From the NCBI RefSeq assembly GCF_963678635.1, contig NC_087068.1, positions 22,904,388 to 22,968,387 of the forward strand: 64,000 nt of DNA, given 5' to 3'. A model generated the notes under the pieces. That model saw only the letters and a list, made by a program, of their open reading frames with translations. It did not search any database and was not told the origin of the DNA. This DNA is from Symsagittifera roscoffensis (lineage: Eukaryota; Xenacoelomorpha; Acoela; Convolutidae). Positions 18,404-30,989 of this stretch are shown in pieces (within the stretch, counting starts at the first letter, position 1; the number at the start of each line of letters is the position of its first letter). The position numbers and the translations under genes are program-made.

Positions 18404-18958
18404 CTCTCACTCTTAAACTCGGGGAAAGTGGGGAGGAGCTTTGTATTTGGGTGTGTTTTAGTTTTTTCTTTTTTTTATTGTTTTTTGTTCTCCACGCAAA
18501 ATCAGATACCACGAATAATCATCGGAGAGAGGTGAGTGGTATATCATATTAAAGCCCTTGCAGTCGTGATTCAAATTTCTTTAAATAATTTTAAACAAAT
18601 TTCTTTTAGCAAAAAGTTAGTTTTTTAAGAACTTTAGAGGTTTATTGGAATTCAGAACTTCAAAAACTGAAATATTCAAAAACTGCAAAAAAATACAAAA
18701 ATTTTGTTTTGTTTTTTTTAGTCAGGTTTCTACGAAAATTGTTTTCCAATTTGCTTAATTTAACATGACTGTCAAATAAGCCTAAGCTGTGGTTTTTCTT
18801 TCAGATCCTTTTATCACGGCACGCCGAAAAAACTACACTAACTTGAAAATTTTTTTTGTTGTGTTTCTTAAGACTATGTTCGGAACATTCTGTGCTACTT
18901 GCACAGTAACCGGCTATCCATGTTTCATTTTGTATTTGTAATTTAAATTACATTCCAG
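18404..18958. other. Host DNA between copy A and the receptor exon; probable intron
   Basis: Unrelated to the element. It ends in a splice acceptor (CATTCCAG, AG at 18957-18958). A donor-like GGTGAGTGG is near 18531-18539, but I could not identify a coding exon in front of it. There is no room here for the roughly 200-residue ligand-binding domain that should precede the next exon. Confidence 0.5.
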
Positions 18959-19142
18959 ATACCTCGTGCACCCGTATCTCTGATGTGTTCCCATCTGGAC
19001 AATACACCTATCTCAACATCACAGTGTCCCTGCGGAGACTGAACTCCTTCTACGTCCGCAACATCATCCTCCCCAACACCATACTCCTCAAACTCAGCAC
19101 CCTCACTTTCTTCCTACCTTGCGAGTTGGGGGAGAGACTAGG
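18959..19142 (+). CDS. Cys-loop ligand-gated ion channel, exon with pre-M1 and M1 (partial gene)
   Basis: Acceptor AG at 18957-18958; donor GTGGGT at 19143. The exon reads, in part, YTYLNITVSLRRLNSFYVRN, then NIILPNTILLKLSTLTFFLP and CELGERL. This is the end of the extracellular domain running into TM1 of the nicotinic-receptor superfamily (basic-aromatic FYVRNIILP motif, then FFLP and GER before TM2). It ends in phase 2 and reads on in frame into the exon at 20500. Subtype cannot be told. The extracellular ligand-binding exons are not between this exon and copy A, so either they lie left of copy A or the gene is truncated. Confidence 0.82.
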
Positions 19143-19859
19143 GTGGGTATGATATCGAAAAAAGACATTTAAGGATGCAGACATGTAGTGTATCCCCTTT
19201 TCCCGTGAAGTCTCCATAGTACTAGCTATCTGTTTTTAGTTGAACCTTCTAACGAATTCCGCAATTTGCAAGAGTGAAGGGGGACTTGTTTGTGTGTTTG
19301 TTTTTCCTGAATAAAAAATTCAGTCTAAAAATTATCAGTTGAAAATCATCATTTTCTGAAAAAGACTAATCGCTGTTTCTAGCTAATTTAGTATCTTGAC
19401 GCCAGTAAAAAAGCTAAGAAAAATTAAAGCAATAGTTCCACCCCCCATAATTTAACTAAAAACAATTGCAGGCAAAATATATATTTTTTAAAAATTGAAC
19501 ACAGTGGGATTTTCCATACCACTAATGAAATAATAAAACTTCCCTTAAAAATTAAACATTTAACTTGAAAAACGAGCGCGGGATAACCGATGAAACCCTA
19601 GAATGACCAAATTTGGAGATAATTTTAAGCCAAAGACAGTTTACAGGAAAATGCTGTTTTTCTGAGTTTTCGACTGCAAAAATGAGTTTTCATAAAAATT
19701 CTTTAAAATGCCATTTTGGAAGTCTGCAGCTAAAATGAAAACCATGCCAAGCCTAAGCTTTCATTTATTTTCATCAACACAGAGAATTTTGTAGCGTATT
19801 GCCATTTGTGTTGTGACAAAGACCGCTGAAGCTGATATACACGAAGTGTTACGCAAATA
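19143..19859. other. Receptor intron, first part
   Basis: Intron sequence between the TM1 and TM2 exons (whole intron 19143-20499, GT...CAG). Nothing recognisable in this stretch. The second part holds a dispersed repeat. Confidence 0.55.
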
Positions 19860-20385
19860 CGCTTCCGAACCTCATTATAAACTTTTTTGAATATTCCAAA
19901 ATCTTCAAAATAACTTTCCTAAAACTTTCTAGTTTATTTGAGTAATTAAGAGGTTAATGGTACCAAAATTTTGTGGTAGATTCAGCGGACTGAAAGTTTA
20001 TATACATTTTTTTTCAAACTAATTGGTCGAGCTACACCAAAAAATTTGATGCCTTAAAAATGAGTAATCAGTAGCGACAATAGCTATTTTTTCCATCAAA
20101 ACTTTCCGTAAAAGAGTTTTTGGTGTAGCTCGGAAATAAAGAACCCACTTTGAACAAATTTTTTGCGCCCCAGCAAAATTTTTGAAAAAAAAACAAACCA
20201 AGAAAGGCGTTTCGAAGCACTTTTTGAAAAATTTTGACCAAAAAATTGTACAAAGGCGCCCTTTAAAAAAATTTTAGGGTCAGTCAGCCAAAAATGGAGA
20301 TCTCAAAATAGTACAAAGGGGTACCCTTTGAGTCGGCAGGGGGTCGAATCCGCCTCCTCCCTAAATCCGCTGGTGGGTGGATAAA
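19860..20385 (-). repeat. Dispersed host repeat inside the receptor intron
   Basis: Reverse complement of the repeat that surrounds copy C (39470-39662 and 60310-60870). Shared words include AGATCTCCATTTTTGGCTGA, the AAAGGCGCC/CTTTGTACTATTTT block and the hairpin arms described separately. It also carries the GGATTTAGGGAGG-type segment with the ATTCGACCCCCTGC word. No coding capacity seen, so probably a non-autonomous element. Confidence 0.7.
20028..20132. repeat. Inverted-repeat hairpin of about 105 bp within the host repeat
   Basis: Left arm CGAGCTACACCAAAAAA (20028-20044) and right arm TTTTTGGTGTAGCTCG (20117-20132) are reverse complements around a 72-nt centre. The same hairpin, in the other orientation, is at 60617-60721. 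This is MITE-like, but no flanking target duplication could be assigned. Confidence 0.6.
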
Positions 20386-20499
20386 TGTTTTCATCTAATC
20401 GGCTCCTAATTGGATTCCAAGAAAAATTGTGGATAAAAATTGTCGTGGAGTCGAATTAGGTAGTTAAGTTGTGTTTTTGATTTTGATTACTTTCTGCAG

Positions 20500-21001
20500 G
20501 TATGGAGTGACTATTTTGCTGGCTGTATGTGTCAATTTAATCGTGGTAATGGATTACCTCCCCGAAACCTCACGTACAATGCCCATAGTATGTCACTACT
20601 TCTTCTTCAGCATTCTGCTATGTGGACTTTCGCTTTTATTGTCAACTATCATGGTCAACTTCCACGTGAAAAAACGGAACAGAAAAGTGAGTGAACATCA
20701 TTTTCAGATCGTGAATTTGCTAAAAGGTGTGAAAAGATCAAAGTCAGTAGTGAATCAGAAGGTTGGCACAGATGAAGGTCCAAACGACCAATCAGAATCA
20801 AAGGAATCCGTTTCTTCCGAAGAGCTATTTGAAGGTACAGAATCCACGGCTGAACTGGTTCCACAGGGAAAAGGAAACTCATATTTATGGAAAGTTAGAC
20901 ATCAAGCTGCTTTCATAGACAAGGTGTTGGGCATCTCATATTGTGCAGTAACATTTGGTGTAACTGGTTGCTTCCTTTATTTTGTGACTACTACAGATTA
21001 A
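20500..21001 (+). CDS. Cys-loop receptor, last exon: M2, M3, cytoplasmic loop, M4 and stop
   Basis: Acceptor CAG at 20497-20499; phase agrees with the exon ending 19142. Reads YGVTILLAVCVNLIVVMDYL as M2, then PETS and PIVCHYFFFSILLCGLSLLL as M3, a charged loop of about 85 residues, then a hydrophobic M4 (ISYCAVTFGVTGCFLYFV) and TAA at 20999-21001. The P-E-T-S after M2 matches the usual P-x-(T/S)-S of nicotinic-type channels. M2 lacks the usual Glu ring at its cytoplasmic end, replaced by GERLGYG, so ion selectivity cannot be inferred. The frame is intact across this exon. Confidence 0.85.
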
Positions 21002-21598
21002 TTTTTCTCGCGAACAATTCTATTTTTTTTGTACTTTCACCATTTAATGTCATGGAGTTATGGATCGAGCATGTGTGGTTCGACCAAATTTCTACTTCCA
21101 GAGTTGTAAAGGCCGCCCTACATTTTGGTTGACATGATTTGACCAGCTTAAAAACTTCGATATTTTAATTTGCAGATTTTTTGGCGAAAACCTGAGCACA
21201 GAAATGTACCACGAAAGAAGTGCCATCGATAATGATTCCATTAAAAAAATACAAAGGATTTTTTGTGCTCAGATGTTGAAAACATGTTGTAAACAGATGT
21301 TATACGCACATCAATGTTGTAAATAAGAGATTTTGGCCTTTTGAACATTTGCTCATACTGTCTTAGTTTCGCTAAAAAGTTCCTTGGTTCAATTTATGAT
21401 TCGAATTGGTTATTCAATTTCGGCGGCTGACATGTTCTGATTTCTAACTTGTCAAGTAGTGCTACGTGACAGCCGGTCGAATTTTGCGATTAGTTAAACT
21501 AAATTACGATAGGCAATGTCGGTGTTGTTCCAGTTGATGTTTGAGAGCAGCAAGCTTACTGAGTTTCGGATTTCTGTTCGCCGTTGATGTCGGTATAT
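21002..21598. other. Receptor 3' flank; nothing recognised
   Basis: AT-rich DNA after the receptor stop codon, up to the first LTR bases of copy B. No ORF, RNA gene or repeat that I can support. No clear AATAAA. Confidence 0.5.
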
Positions 21599-21708
21599 TG
21601 GAACCAGTTTAAAACTAGTATTTATATTCAATTATAATATTGACAAAAACATCTCTATAAAATATATTTCTAACTAACCAATCATTCATAGTTTCAGCAA
21701 CAAAACAA
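21599..21708 (+). repeat. Left part of the copy B 5' LTR
   Basis: TGGAACCAGTTTAAAACTAG and the following 90 bp match the start of the copy B 3' LTR (37172 onward). The match stops after the AACCAATCAT region, and the sequence then jumps through TTTCAGCAACAAAACAAATT straight into the element leader. The right part of this LTR is found 1.1 kb further on. Confidence 0.8.
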
Positions 21709-21712
21709 ATTG

Positions 21713-24245
21713 CATTTTAATCATCTGCTGCAACCACGAGCCTCGAACAAGACCTCAACAAATTTAGATTTAACAATTTCAATAAATATAAGATCAAAAA
21801 TACATCACAAAATTTTAAATACTATAGAAAATTTAATAAGTATGTCTCTACATCCCAATAAGTCTAATCCATTACTTCAAACAGTACGGCAAACACCAGA
21901 TCAAAAACCAAACAATAGACCAAGCCACTATACATTGAAACGATGCAGAATGTAATGATTATTTCTCTGAAAAATTCTCAATGCAGTAGACTTTCATTCA
22001 CTAACATGAAATAAAATTTATTTGGAGCAGTAAGATTCATACCTAAGCAAGATACTTCTCAATGATGTATAACCAAAAAAAATAACATAATACCGACTAA
22101 TAAAAATAAAAAAGTGTCGTTCTTTTCATTAAATCTGCAGAAACTAAGAAAAAAAACGTTTCTAACACTAAAATTTATTTAATAAAAAAGTACAAAAATT
22201 ACTTACTAAATTAATTTAAATTTAGTTTAAAAAATATACGAAGTCTAAATTTTTACATAACCGTTTAAAGACTAATATTAGTTAAATCCCCAAACTTTAA
22301 ATCAACCCCTTTTAACTTGAAAATTTTTCACTAATCTTAAAACTTAAACTTAAATATTGTCAAGGACTACCCTTGTTGTTTAATAATCTAAGATTCCTTC
22401 AAACAGGATCATCAAGGCTATCCCTGGATCTTAAATTTTGAACTTGATTCTAAATTTTAATTTATTCTCAGAAATATTTATCATCGAGGCTTTCCTTGAA
22501 TAATCAGAAGAATTTTGTTCTCCCACCTCCTAATAAAAAGTGTCTAACGACCTCAAACGTTGATTCACTCTCCAACTTTTATCAGCGACCCAAGTTTAAT
22601 AAAAATTGTTGAACAACTAACCATTCTAATTAAGATAAACAGTGAAAAATTTCGGTTTTTAATACTTCACATGAGCCCCTCCTCATAGTAACCCATGTTT
22701 AGACAAGCATAAATTTAGTAAAATCTAAAATAGTATTTAACGATTAACTTGAGTTCTATTTATACCTGAACGTTGTGGATTGATTTAATATTCTCCAACC
22801 CCTGATCACAAATCACAACCCCAACTAAGATTAAATAAGTTTTTCTTAAAAATTCATAGTTTCAGCAACAAAACAAATTGAATATAACTTAGAAGACAGT
22901 TGTTCTCTTTCAAGATAATTCCTGAACCTAACTCGCAAATCGTAGCATACATTAGATTTATTGAGACTAAGAAATATAAGAGTAAGAATAAGATCGGTAT
23001 TAGACAAAGAAGATGCACAAGAATCTATCTTCCGAAAATAAGATAGCGTAAAGAACAGAGGGTGTACCTTATCTGAAAGTATTCTATGAGTGAGCCACCC
23101 CCGCCATTTTAATCATCTGCTGCAACCAAGAGTCTCGAACAAGACCTCAACAATTTTAGATTTAACATTTTCAATAAATATAAGACCAAAAATACATCAC
23201 AAAATTTTAAATACTATAGAAATTTTATTAAGCATGTCTCTACGTCCCAATAAGTCTAATCCATTACTTCAAACAGTACGGCAAACACCAGATCGAAAAC
23301 CAAACACCAGACCAAGCCACTATACCTTGAAACGTTGCAGAATACAATGATTATTTGTCTACAAAATTCTCAATGCAGAAGACTTTCATTCACTAACAAG
23401 ATATAAAACTTAATTGGAGCAGTAAGATTTTTACCCAAGCAAGATACTTCTCAATGATGTATAACCATAATAAATAACATAATACCGACTAATAAAAAAA
23501 AAGAAGTGTCGTTCATTTAATCAAATCTGCAGTAACTAAGAAAAAAACGTTTGTAATACTAAAATTTATTTTAAAAAAAAACGTACAAAAATTACTTACT
23601 AAATTAAATTAAATTTAGTTTAAAAGTTATAATAAGTTCTTTTTTTACATAATCATATAAAGACTAATATTAGTTAAATCCCCAAACTTTAAATCAACCC
23701 TTTTAACTTAAAACTCTTTCACTAATCTTAAAATTTAAAATTAAATATTGTCAAGGACTGCCCTTATTTTTTAATAATCTAAGATTCCTTCAAACAGGAT
23801 CATCAAGGCTATCCCTGGATCTTAAATTTTGAACTTCATTTCAAATTTTAATTTTTTCTTAGAAATATTTATCATCGAGGCTTTCCTTGAATAATCAGAA
23901 CAATTTTGTTCTCCCACTCCCTAATAAAAAGTGTCTAACGACCTCAAACGTTGATTCACTCTCCAATTTTTATCAACGACCAAAGTTTAATAGAAGTTGT
24001 TGAACAACTAACCATTCTAATTAAGATAAACAGTGAAAAATTTCGGTTTCTTATCCTTCACTTGAGCCCGTCATCATTGTAACCCATGCTTAAGCAAGCA
24101 TAAACTTAGTAAAATCTGAAATAATTTTTACGATTTAGTTGAGTACTATTTATACCTGAACGTTGTGGATTGATTTACTATTCTCCAACCTTTATCACAA
24201 ATCACAACGCCAACTAAGATTAAATAAATTTTTCTTTAAAAAACC
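21713..24245 (+). repeat. Tandemly duplicated leader of copy B (units 21713-22850 and 23105-24245)
   Basis: The two units are offset by 1392 bp and similar throughout, each with the leader ORF start (ATG 21842 and 23234), the hairpin series (22407-22430 and 23799-23821) and the CCAACC modules. The right part of an LTR (about 22853-23100) lies between them. The first unit lacks that LTR part, so the order is LTR-left, leader, LTR-right, leader. The units differ at many positions, so the duplication is old. The small ORFs are 37 and 38 codons from those ATGs. Confidence 0.8.
22853..23100 (+). repeat. Right part of an LTR between the two leader units
   Basis: Carries the AACTTAGAAGACAGTTGTTC, ATATAAGAGTAAG, AAGATGCACAAGAATCTATC and AAATAAGATAGCGT words of the LTR right half. 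Its left edge shares TTTCAGCAACAAAACAAATT with the junction near 21690, which could have mediated the rearrangement. Confidence 0.75.
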
Positions 24246-24429
24246 TAACCACCAAGAAAGTACAAAATCATTCTAACGAACTGAAATGCTCTCTCTCTCG
24301 CCAACCTGTCTACACCCGACAGTCTTTGCCCCAAGATTAAAAATAACCTCACAAAAATCGTACGAACTAACAAATTAGGGAAAAAAACCTAACCCCTGAT
24401 TTTTGTAGCCATCACTCTAACAAATAAAC

Positions 24430-24765
24430 CACATAAGCAAAAAAGAGGATACATCAGTATAAAAAAACAAGGGAGAAGGCAATAATCACAAAATAAAAAT
24501 AAATTTCGAAAGAAAAAATTTCCAAAACACGAAACGCAGTTTCGGAATCTGACACAACTACACACCAAGAACTTCAAAGTCTTCGAGATTTAATTGACAA
24601 TGAAAATAAGCCAATAAACAACCGAAATTTTTTTTCCGAATCAGAATCTACAACACAATAGTGTACTAAAGGTAAACGCAGAATAAAAAGTTCATACCTT
24701 CACAAACCAGTAAGACTCTATAATTGGAATCAACCAATAAAACATAAGGAAAGTCACACATTAAC
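24430..24765 (+). pseudogene. ORF1 relic of copy B
   Basis: Matches ORF1 of copy A in patches: the Ser/Glu segment around 24530-24600, the acidic DSETT-like region near 24635-24655, and the IGINQ region near 24722-24740. Broken by stops and shifts. The TAA before gag is retained near 24764. Confidence 0.6.
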
Positions 24766-24789
24766 CATAATACAGCACAAAAAAAAGAT

Positions 24790-27270
24790 ACAATACAGCA
24801 AAAAAATTGATGATAATTCTATTCTTCGTTTTGTCATTCACCCACAAAATGATTCCGCTAGAGGACAAGTACAACTTTGCCAAAACTTAATTGCAAATTT
24901 GTTTGAATAAGGAAATAGCTCATGTAAAAAATAGTTTCCTGAGTTTAAAATCAGAAGACAAAAAACAAATACTCGACCACCATCTACCAGGCATCAGTAA
25001 TATCATCTCTTATTACGGCATCTTAGCTATCAAAATTTTACCATCACAAACACATCAAACACCACGCCGAATACAAAACGATGATATAGAATTGGATATC
25101 TCAAAAGTTTCCTTGAATGTATCAAGAAAATTCAATTTCAAAAGTCATAAAAAGCAAACTCAATTTTCACGAGTGATGTTTTCTCTATCAATTAGAGTTG
25201 TAGTTTTACACTAGAATCAAGCAAAATTTCATATGTATCACCACCGCAAACTTCTCGACATGGAATAGTAAGACAAGAAATCAACTTTTTCTCGCGGTTT
25301 TTAGATTCAATCCGTGAAACACTCACTGATGAAATATCAAAGGTAGTAAATATTGACCTAAAAACTAAAAAAAGACCTAGCATAGTTCATAAGTGATTTT
25401 TCTCAACATAAATTAGATTTAATCTCAACAGCAAGGAAAATTTTTCGACCACAAACATCAGACGATGAAACAATATGATCAGACCAAACAGATTACGAAT
25501 GCGACACTGAATGGTCTCATATATTATTTTTCAAAATCCCTAACGATATTGCAAGTGCAGCAATTGCCACTGTCTATACACAGAGATTACCTAAGAGTAA
25601 CACCAGTCATCACTACAACCCACCCTTAATTATAACACAATATTTAATGATAGGACAAGTAAGAATAGTTTAAATTCATTATTTATAAATACACAGGTAA
25701 CCTTTAATGGAACTAGCAATCTGACACAACAGGATATTCAAACCGTATCACACTTTGCAAGTCAGGCCACCCGTTGTTCCAAAATGCTCCCATATGGATT
25801 ATCAAACAACTAGACCAATAAATAAATCACGACAAACTAACAGACAAAACACGTATATAGAAAAAACTTTGCGAATCACAACCACGATTGTGTTGCAAGC
25901 AATGACATTAGCAACCCAAAGGCAAAACCCCTTTACACAACGTGAAATAAAACTCAAGAACATAATTACACCCAACAGATACCAAAGTCAGTATCTCAAT
26001 CAGTATTCTTCACTGGAAAACGGAAAACTCCAACAGACCGCACCAAAAATTACCAATTTTTTTAACAAAACAAAAATCCAACCAACCAGCAATTCACAAA
26101 AAGTCAACCACATTATTCTGAAGATGAAGATTACTTCAACCAAAATTAACAACAGTACACTAATATCCCACAAAAAAATAGTTGGAACCAGAAATAGTTT
26201 ATCAACCAGATATCTTTGAACCCTATAGGAACTCAGATCGAACACGACAAACACAACAACAACTTGCTCAACCGTAAAAATTGACACAATCAAATAATTA
26301 TATGCAATCACAAAATCTTACAATACTCAAAATTACCAACCCAATCCAATGCAAAATAAAATTCTGCAACCATTTTTTTTACATATACATGAATTTACAA
26401 AAAATCAACTTACAAATTTTACCCAAATACCAAACACAGCAGAATCATTTCGAATGACAATAAATCCAAATATTATGGGTGGATCATTTGTCTCATGTAC
26501 TAAACCCCTCATGGTGTTCTCAGGAGCGAACGCTGAATATTCAGTAGAAGACTACCTAATTGCAGTTACCGCAAAATGAATTTTAAACATAGATCCAGAA
26601 TCAATAAAAACACCACTTATTCCAAATTGGATACGTGGGCTCACAGCAAAAATTCGAACCACACTTGACGGCGCAGCACAAAAATGGTTTTCAATTTCGC
26701 TTATAGAAATTAAATTTGACTGGAAACGGTTCACACAAGAATTCTCAAAAAATGTTCGACTATGAAAGAAACAAACAACATCAAAGAGTTTTATGCAACA
26801 AAACTCGCAAACGAAAAACCAACTCACAGTAAGTACTGAAACCTCAGTACAAAAAGCTTAATCTTTCAATACACATGATTATAAAAACACGAAAAAACCG
26901 AAATTTGAATGATGACTACAACACCACAATTACCAAAAAATGCATTAAAAAAGAGAGCATCACATCCATCATCAATCCAAACACTCGATATAGGTTTTCG
27001 AAAATTAATAGAAAAGGAAAAACAAGCCGAAATCACAATCAAATAAGAGGAAACAAGAAATTTAAAATTACAATATATAAACAACATTCAAACCACTACC
27101 TCAGGTATTAATAAGGTCCAAGGCTCTGATAATGAACTAGCAGAGAAAATTACTCAAATATTAAACAGTTATGAAAAAAACTTATCAAAGGCAAACCATC
27201 ATGCAAAAAATGGTGTAACTATTGTCGCAGATATGGATATAGCATGGCTGAATGCAGACATAAACAACAC
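24790..27270 (+). pseudogene. gag: Gag relic of copy B
   Basis: Recognisable by a Gag N-terminal match near 24850-25100, the capsid-like region at 26420-27090 (GGSFVSCTKPLMVFSGANAE, then AVTAK and a stop) and the knuckle at 27214-27255. Many stops and frameshifts. The knuckle keeps its three Cys but has Tyr (TAT, 27238-27240) where copies A and C have the His ligand. Confidence 0.75.
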
Positions 27271-30180
27271 GAAAACTTAAACAGACCACAAAAACAAAAA
27301 GAACCAAGCAAAATTTTACCTTCCAATATATGAAAAAAGATCAAAGTTTACCAAAAAAAGTTCAAAGTAACAATAGCTCAGAAAAACCACTCCTAATTTG
27401 GTATAGTAGTAAAAGATAAAAATCCCCTACCAAAATCATTTTCGCGGAGGACCCCCAGATCAAAGAACTTCACAAAATTATTCACAAAATAGTTATAGCA
27501 GATCAAATAGTCAAAACAATCAGTACAGCAATACTTACTCTAGATCAAACTCAAACAGAAGTAAATACTTAATTTTTGATAAAAACTGTTAATATTCAAA
27601 GTACCGCTTCAGACAATTTTCCAATGCCCGTTCAAGAAATTCTTCTTAATTAATCAAACAATAGACCACAAAACTACTCCAACAATAGACCATATCAAAA
27701 AAAATTATAATAAAAGATCCTGTGATAACTCCAAAAATAGAAAAAACAATGCCAGAACAGATCAAGAAATTATTCTCAGTCGCCACATTGAAATATTTCT
27801 CAATAATCAAACACACAAACTCAAAACTACAAAATTAGTAGACCGAAACATCAAAAAAAATTTAGTCAAGTAAAATCTAGAGAAGAAACATTTTCCGAAC
27901 CTCCAGGTACCGACAATACAGAAACTTGAGAAACCACATACAAATGGAAAGCCCAGATGACAAAGATGACACAGAAAACACACGTATTATTAACATGCTT
28001 TAATAAGAACATGAATCTGAAACAAAAAATTAGTAATAAAAGGGAAATCTCAGCTGTAATCCTCAAGCCACTGCACAAGGCACAAGTCTAACAATTATGG
28101 ATAAAATATAACTGTTCCTTATCTTAACTTAAACGGTGGAACAAAACAAACTTTTACATAAACCCTACAAATAAATATGCCACATAACAAAAATTGAACA
28201 CAATTTAGTTGGAATCCCATTTATTACTAAACATAATCCCTCTGTTACCATCCTAAAAAGTAAATTTCAAATGAAAAAAAAAACATATAAAAAACTAAGT
28301 AATACATCCGTTACATTTTTCCAAAGACTAAATAAGCAACCCCCATTTTTCTCAAAATTTTATCCTATATATAATCAGCAAAAAAACATCTGAAAATATT
28401 AACAGGACATGTTAATGACTTCTCTATCAATCAAGTACAGCAGAACAACACTGATCAAAATAAACAAAATCTATAAATATCTAATCTTGAATTCAAGCCT
28501 ATTCATAAAATTTTTAGTGTAACAATTTCATCTACATCTATTAAATAAGCTATAGATACAAACACAGATTTAATAGCACAACATGTTTAAATAGTTTAAC
28601 ATACAAAATGACACTTACTTTAGGACGTATAGAATATTGCGAAAGATCATTTCACTCGACACAAGAAAGAGCATTCAGAGTAAACAATCTTTTAAAACTA
28701 CTAGATTTTTTTCAATCAAAATTTCTTAATGATAAATTATCCATTAAAAAAATTACTAATAAATCATAGCGAAACACGGATCATATCACAAAAACCCCTT
28801 TTTATGAACAGACATTCCAAATATCAAAATATGCAAGTGAACAACAACAGCTTTTAACAATGATCAATTTTCAACATTCCCAAATAATCAGCAAGAATTT
28901 GAACAACTGGCAGAATTATTAATAAAATATCCCATGGTATATTCCACATCAAAATTTGATGTTGGAAAAATACGTTCACCACTACATCTTCCACTTAAAC
29001 CGACGCAGTTTCTAAAACCCAACGCGCAAGTGAAGTAGCGATACATTTACAAGACAAAAAAAATAGTTTTTTAGATATTCTCGAACAGTATTAAATTTTT
29101 TCACCGGTAATAAGAGAACAACAACCCGAAGAAAACACATTCAGAAATCCCTTGATGTTTCACGCTAACGGAGAATCACTTAAAGTTGTTCTAGATGCAC
29201 GATATTTGAATTCAATAATCGGTGAATCAAAATGCATTTGGCCCATAGAACCGATATAAATAATACTTATAAAAATAAACGGACAAAACTATATCACCGC
29301 CGATATGAAAAGCGCATTTTATCAAATGCCATTAGACAAAAAATTACGTCGACTAACACAATTCAATAATTGAAATCAATAATACGAATTTAATAGACTA
29401 TTCTGTGGTACATTCATAGGACCAGTAGCTTTTTCAGCATTTATGAGTAAACTTTTCAGACCAGTAATTTTTAGCAAAGACTTAATTCCTCATATGGACA
29501 ATGTTTTCATACAGTCACAAACCAAAGCAAGCAATTTTTGAAATTTTAGACGAATCAAGTTTTTTCCTTACTCGTGTAAAATTCCTCGGACACTTTTTTA
29601 AAGGTACCTTAATTACAACTTTAAAATCACGAATAGAAGCAATATCAAAACTCCAACCATCATTAAATAAAAAAGCCAAAGAAATGCTTGAAATGCTAAA
29701 CTTCTTAAACAAATACGCTTACAAATTGCGATTATATCTTACACCATTTTACAATAATCTACGACAAAAAAAAATTTGAATTGACATTAGAACATCGAAG
29801 ACGCTTAGATGAAATAAAAACTCTTCTAATACAGAAAATGTTTCAAATACAATCCAGATCCAGACCAACCACTTTACGCTATGTGCGTTGCTTCCAGCTT
29901 TGGAATTGTCGCAGCACTTCTACAATCACATATAAGTACAAATAAAGTGAACCTCACGTAAAAATTCAAGACTTTTTACCCCAGCAGAACATAAACTCAC
30001 TACCCTTATGAGAGCCAGAATGAATAAAACATCCAACAGTTTTAATCACAGATCATAAGACTACAACTTTTCTTTTTAGACAAAAATCAAATCCAAACCA
30101 TAGAGTTTAAAGAATTCAATTTATTCTTTTGAAATTTCCGTACCAACCTATAGTCTGGACAGCAGGCAGAAAGTAGAATT
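27271..30180 (+). pseudogene. pol: Pol relic of copy B: protease-linker and RT/partial RNase H; integrase deleted
   Basis: Includes a shortened Asn/Ser-rich linker (27480-27830), the GIPFITK region (about 28210), RT fingers and palm (about 28970-29510) and part of RNase H (about 29870-30160). The protease active site itself is not found: sequence jumps from the linker to the ATAQGT region near 28070. The RT motif is CAT ATG GAC AAT (29491-29502), His-Met-Asp-Asn instead of Tyr-Leu-Asp-Asp. At about 30168-30173 the GGACAGCAGG word of late RNase H is joined directly to the last codons of pol, removing about 2.2 kb. Confidence 0.8.
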
Positions 30181-30965
30181 TCAAAAAACCTCTGATTAAT
30201 CAAAAAACATAAATAACTTTCAAAAAACTTAAAGTAATTTTAAGAAACAAACAATAATTTGCTCTTTCGAACTTACTTGTTCAAAACCAACCAATCAAAA
30301 CGGTTTGTTATCGTCTCATTTCTCTCTAAACATCACCACTATCATTAGCCGATGTATCGCCAGCTTGAACTAGATCTAAAACTATGAATCAAAAACCTTC
30401 ATGTCAAAAATAAGCACTAACCTTCTACTTGACAACTTAAATAAATAACAAATAAAGTTACAACCCTCAACTATCAATCAACACGAAAACCAACAAAACT
30501 GTCTCAATTTAGTTTCCGCATTCTTCCAAAAGAAAAACACTAAGTTAGCCTATAAATAAAATTCAACATGATCACTAACTTAAAGCCGTTCCAACTCCCA
30601 AAACTCTCTAACTAGCCTACAAATAAAAACAAGACTTAGTAAGTGAACTTAACACCGAAAAAATCTTCATACCCAACCCACTTGTCAAAAATCAAAAGCA
30701 ATTTGACCACACTTGGCTTCAAAAAATAAAAATTATTTCGAAAAAACAAATCAATTTTCAAACGCTTCTTTCAAACTCAGTTCAACAAATTAAACTATTC
30801 ATTTCAATCTTTCTCTCAAATTTTTCAACACTTTTTCAACTTTGTATTTTTCTCATAACCGTTTTTTTAGAGCTTGCAACCTTCTTTTTTAATTTTTTGA
30901 AGCCAATTCAATCTTTCTATTCCCTCATACAAACATAATTTTCTCTCTGTAAGACCATTGAACAG
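30181..30965 (+). other. Copy B non-coding segment between pol and the env-side genes
   Basis: Diverged counterpart of 9843-10638. It retains a pyrimidine-rich tract and AACAG|GT (AG 30964-30965) as the splice-acceptor-like site. No ORF. Confidence 0.55.
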
Positions 30966-30989
30966 GTACGAAACTTAAATATTTCATAT

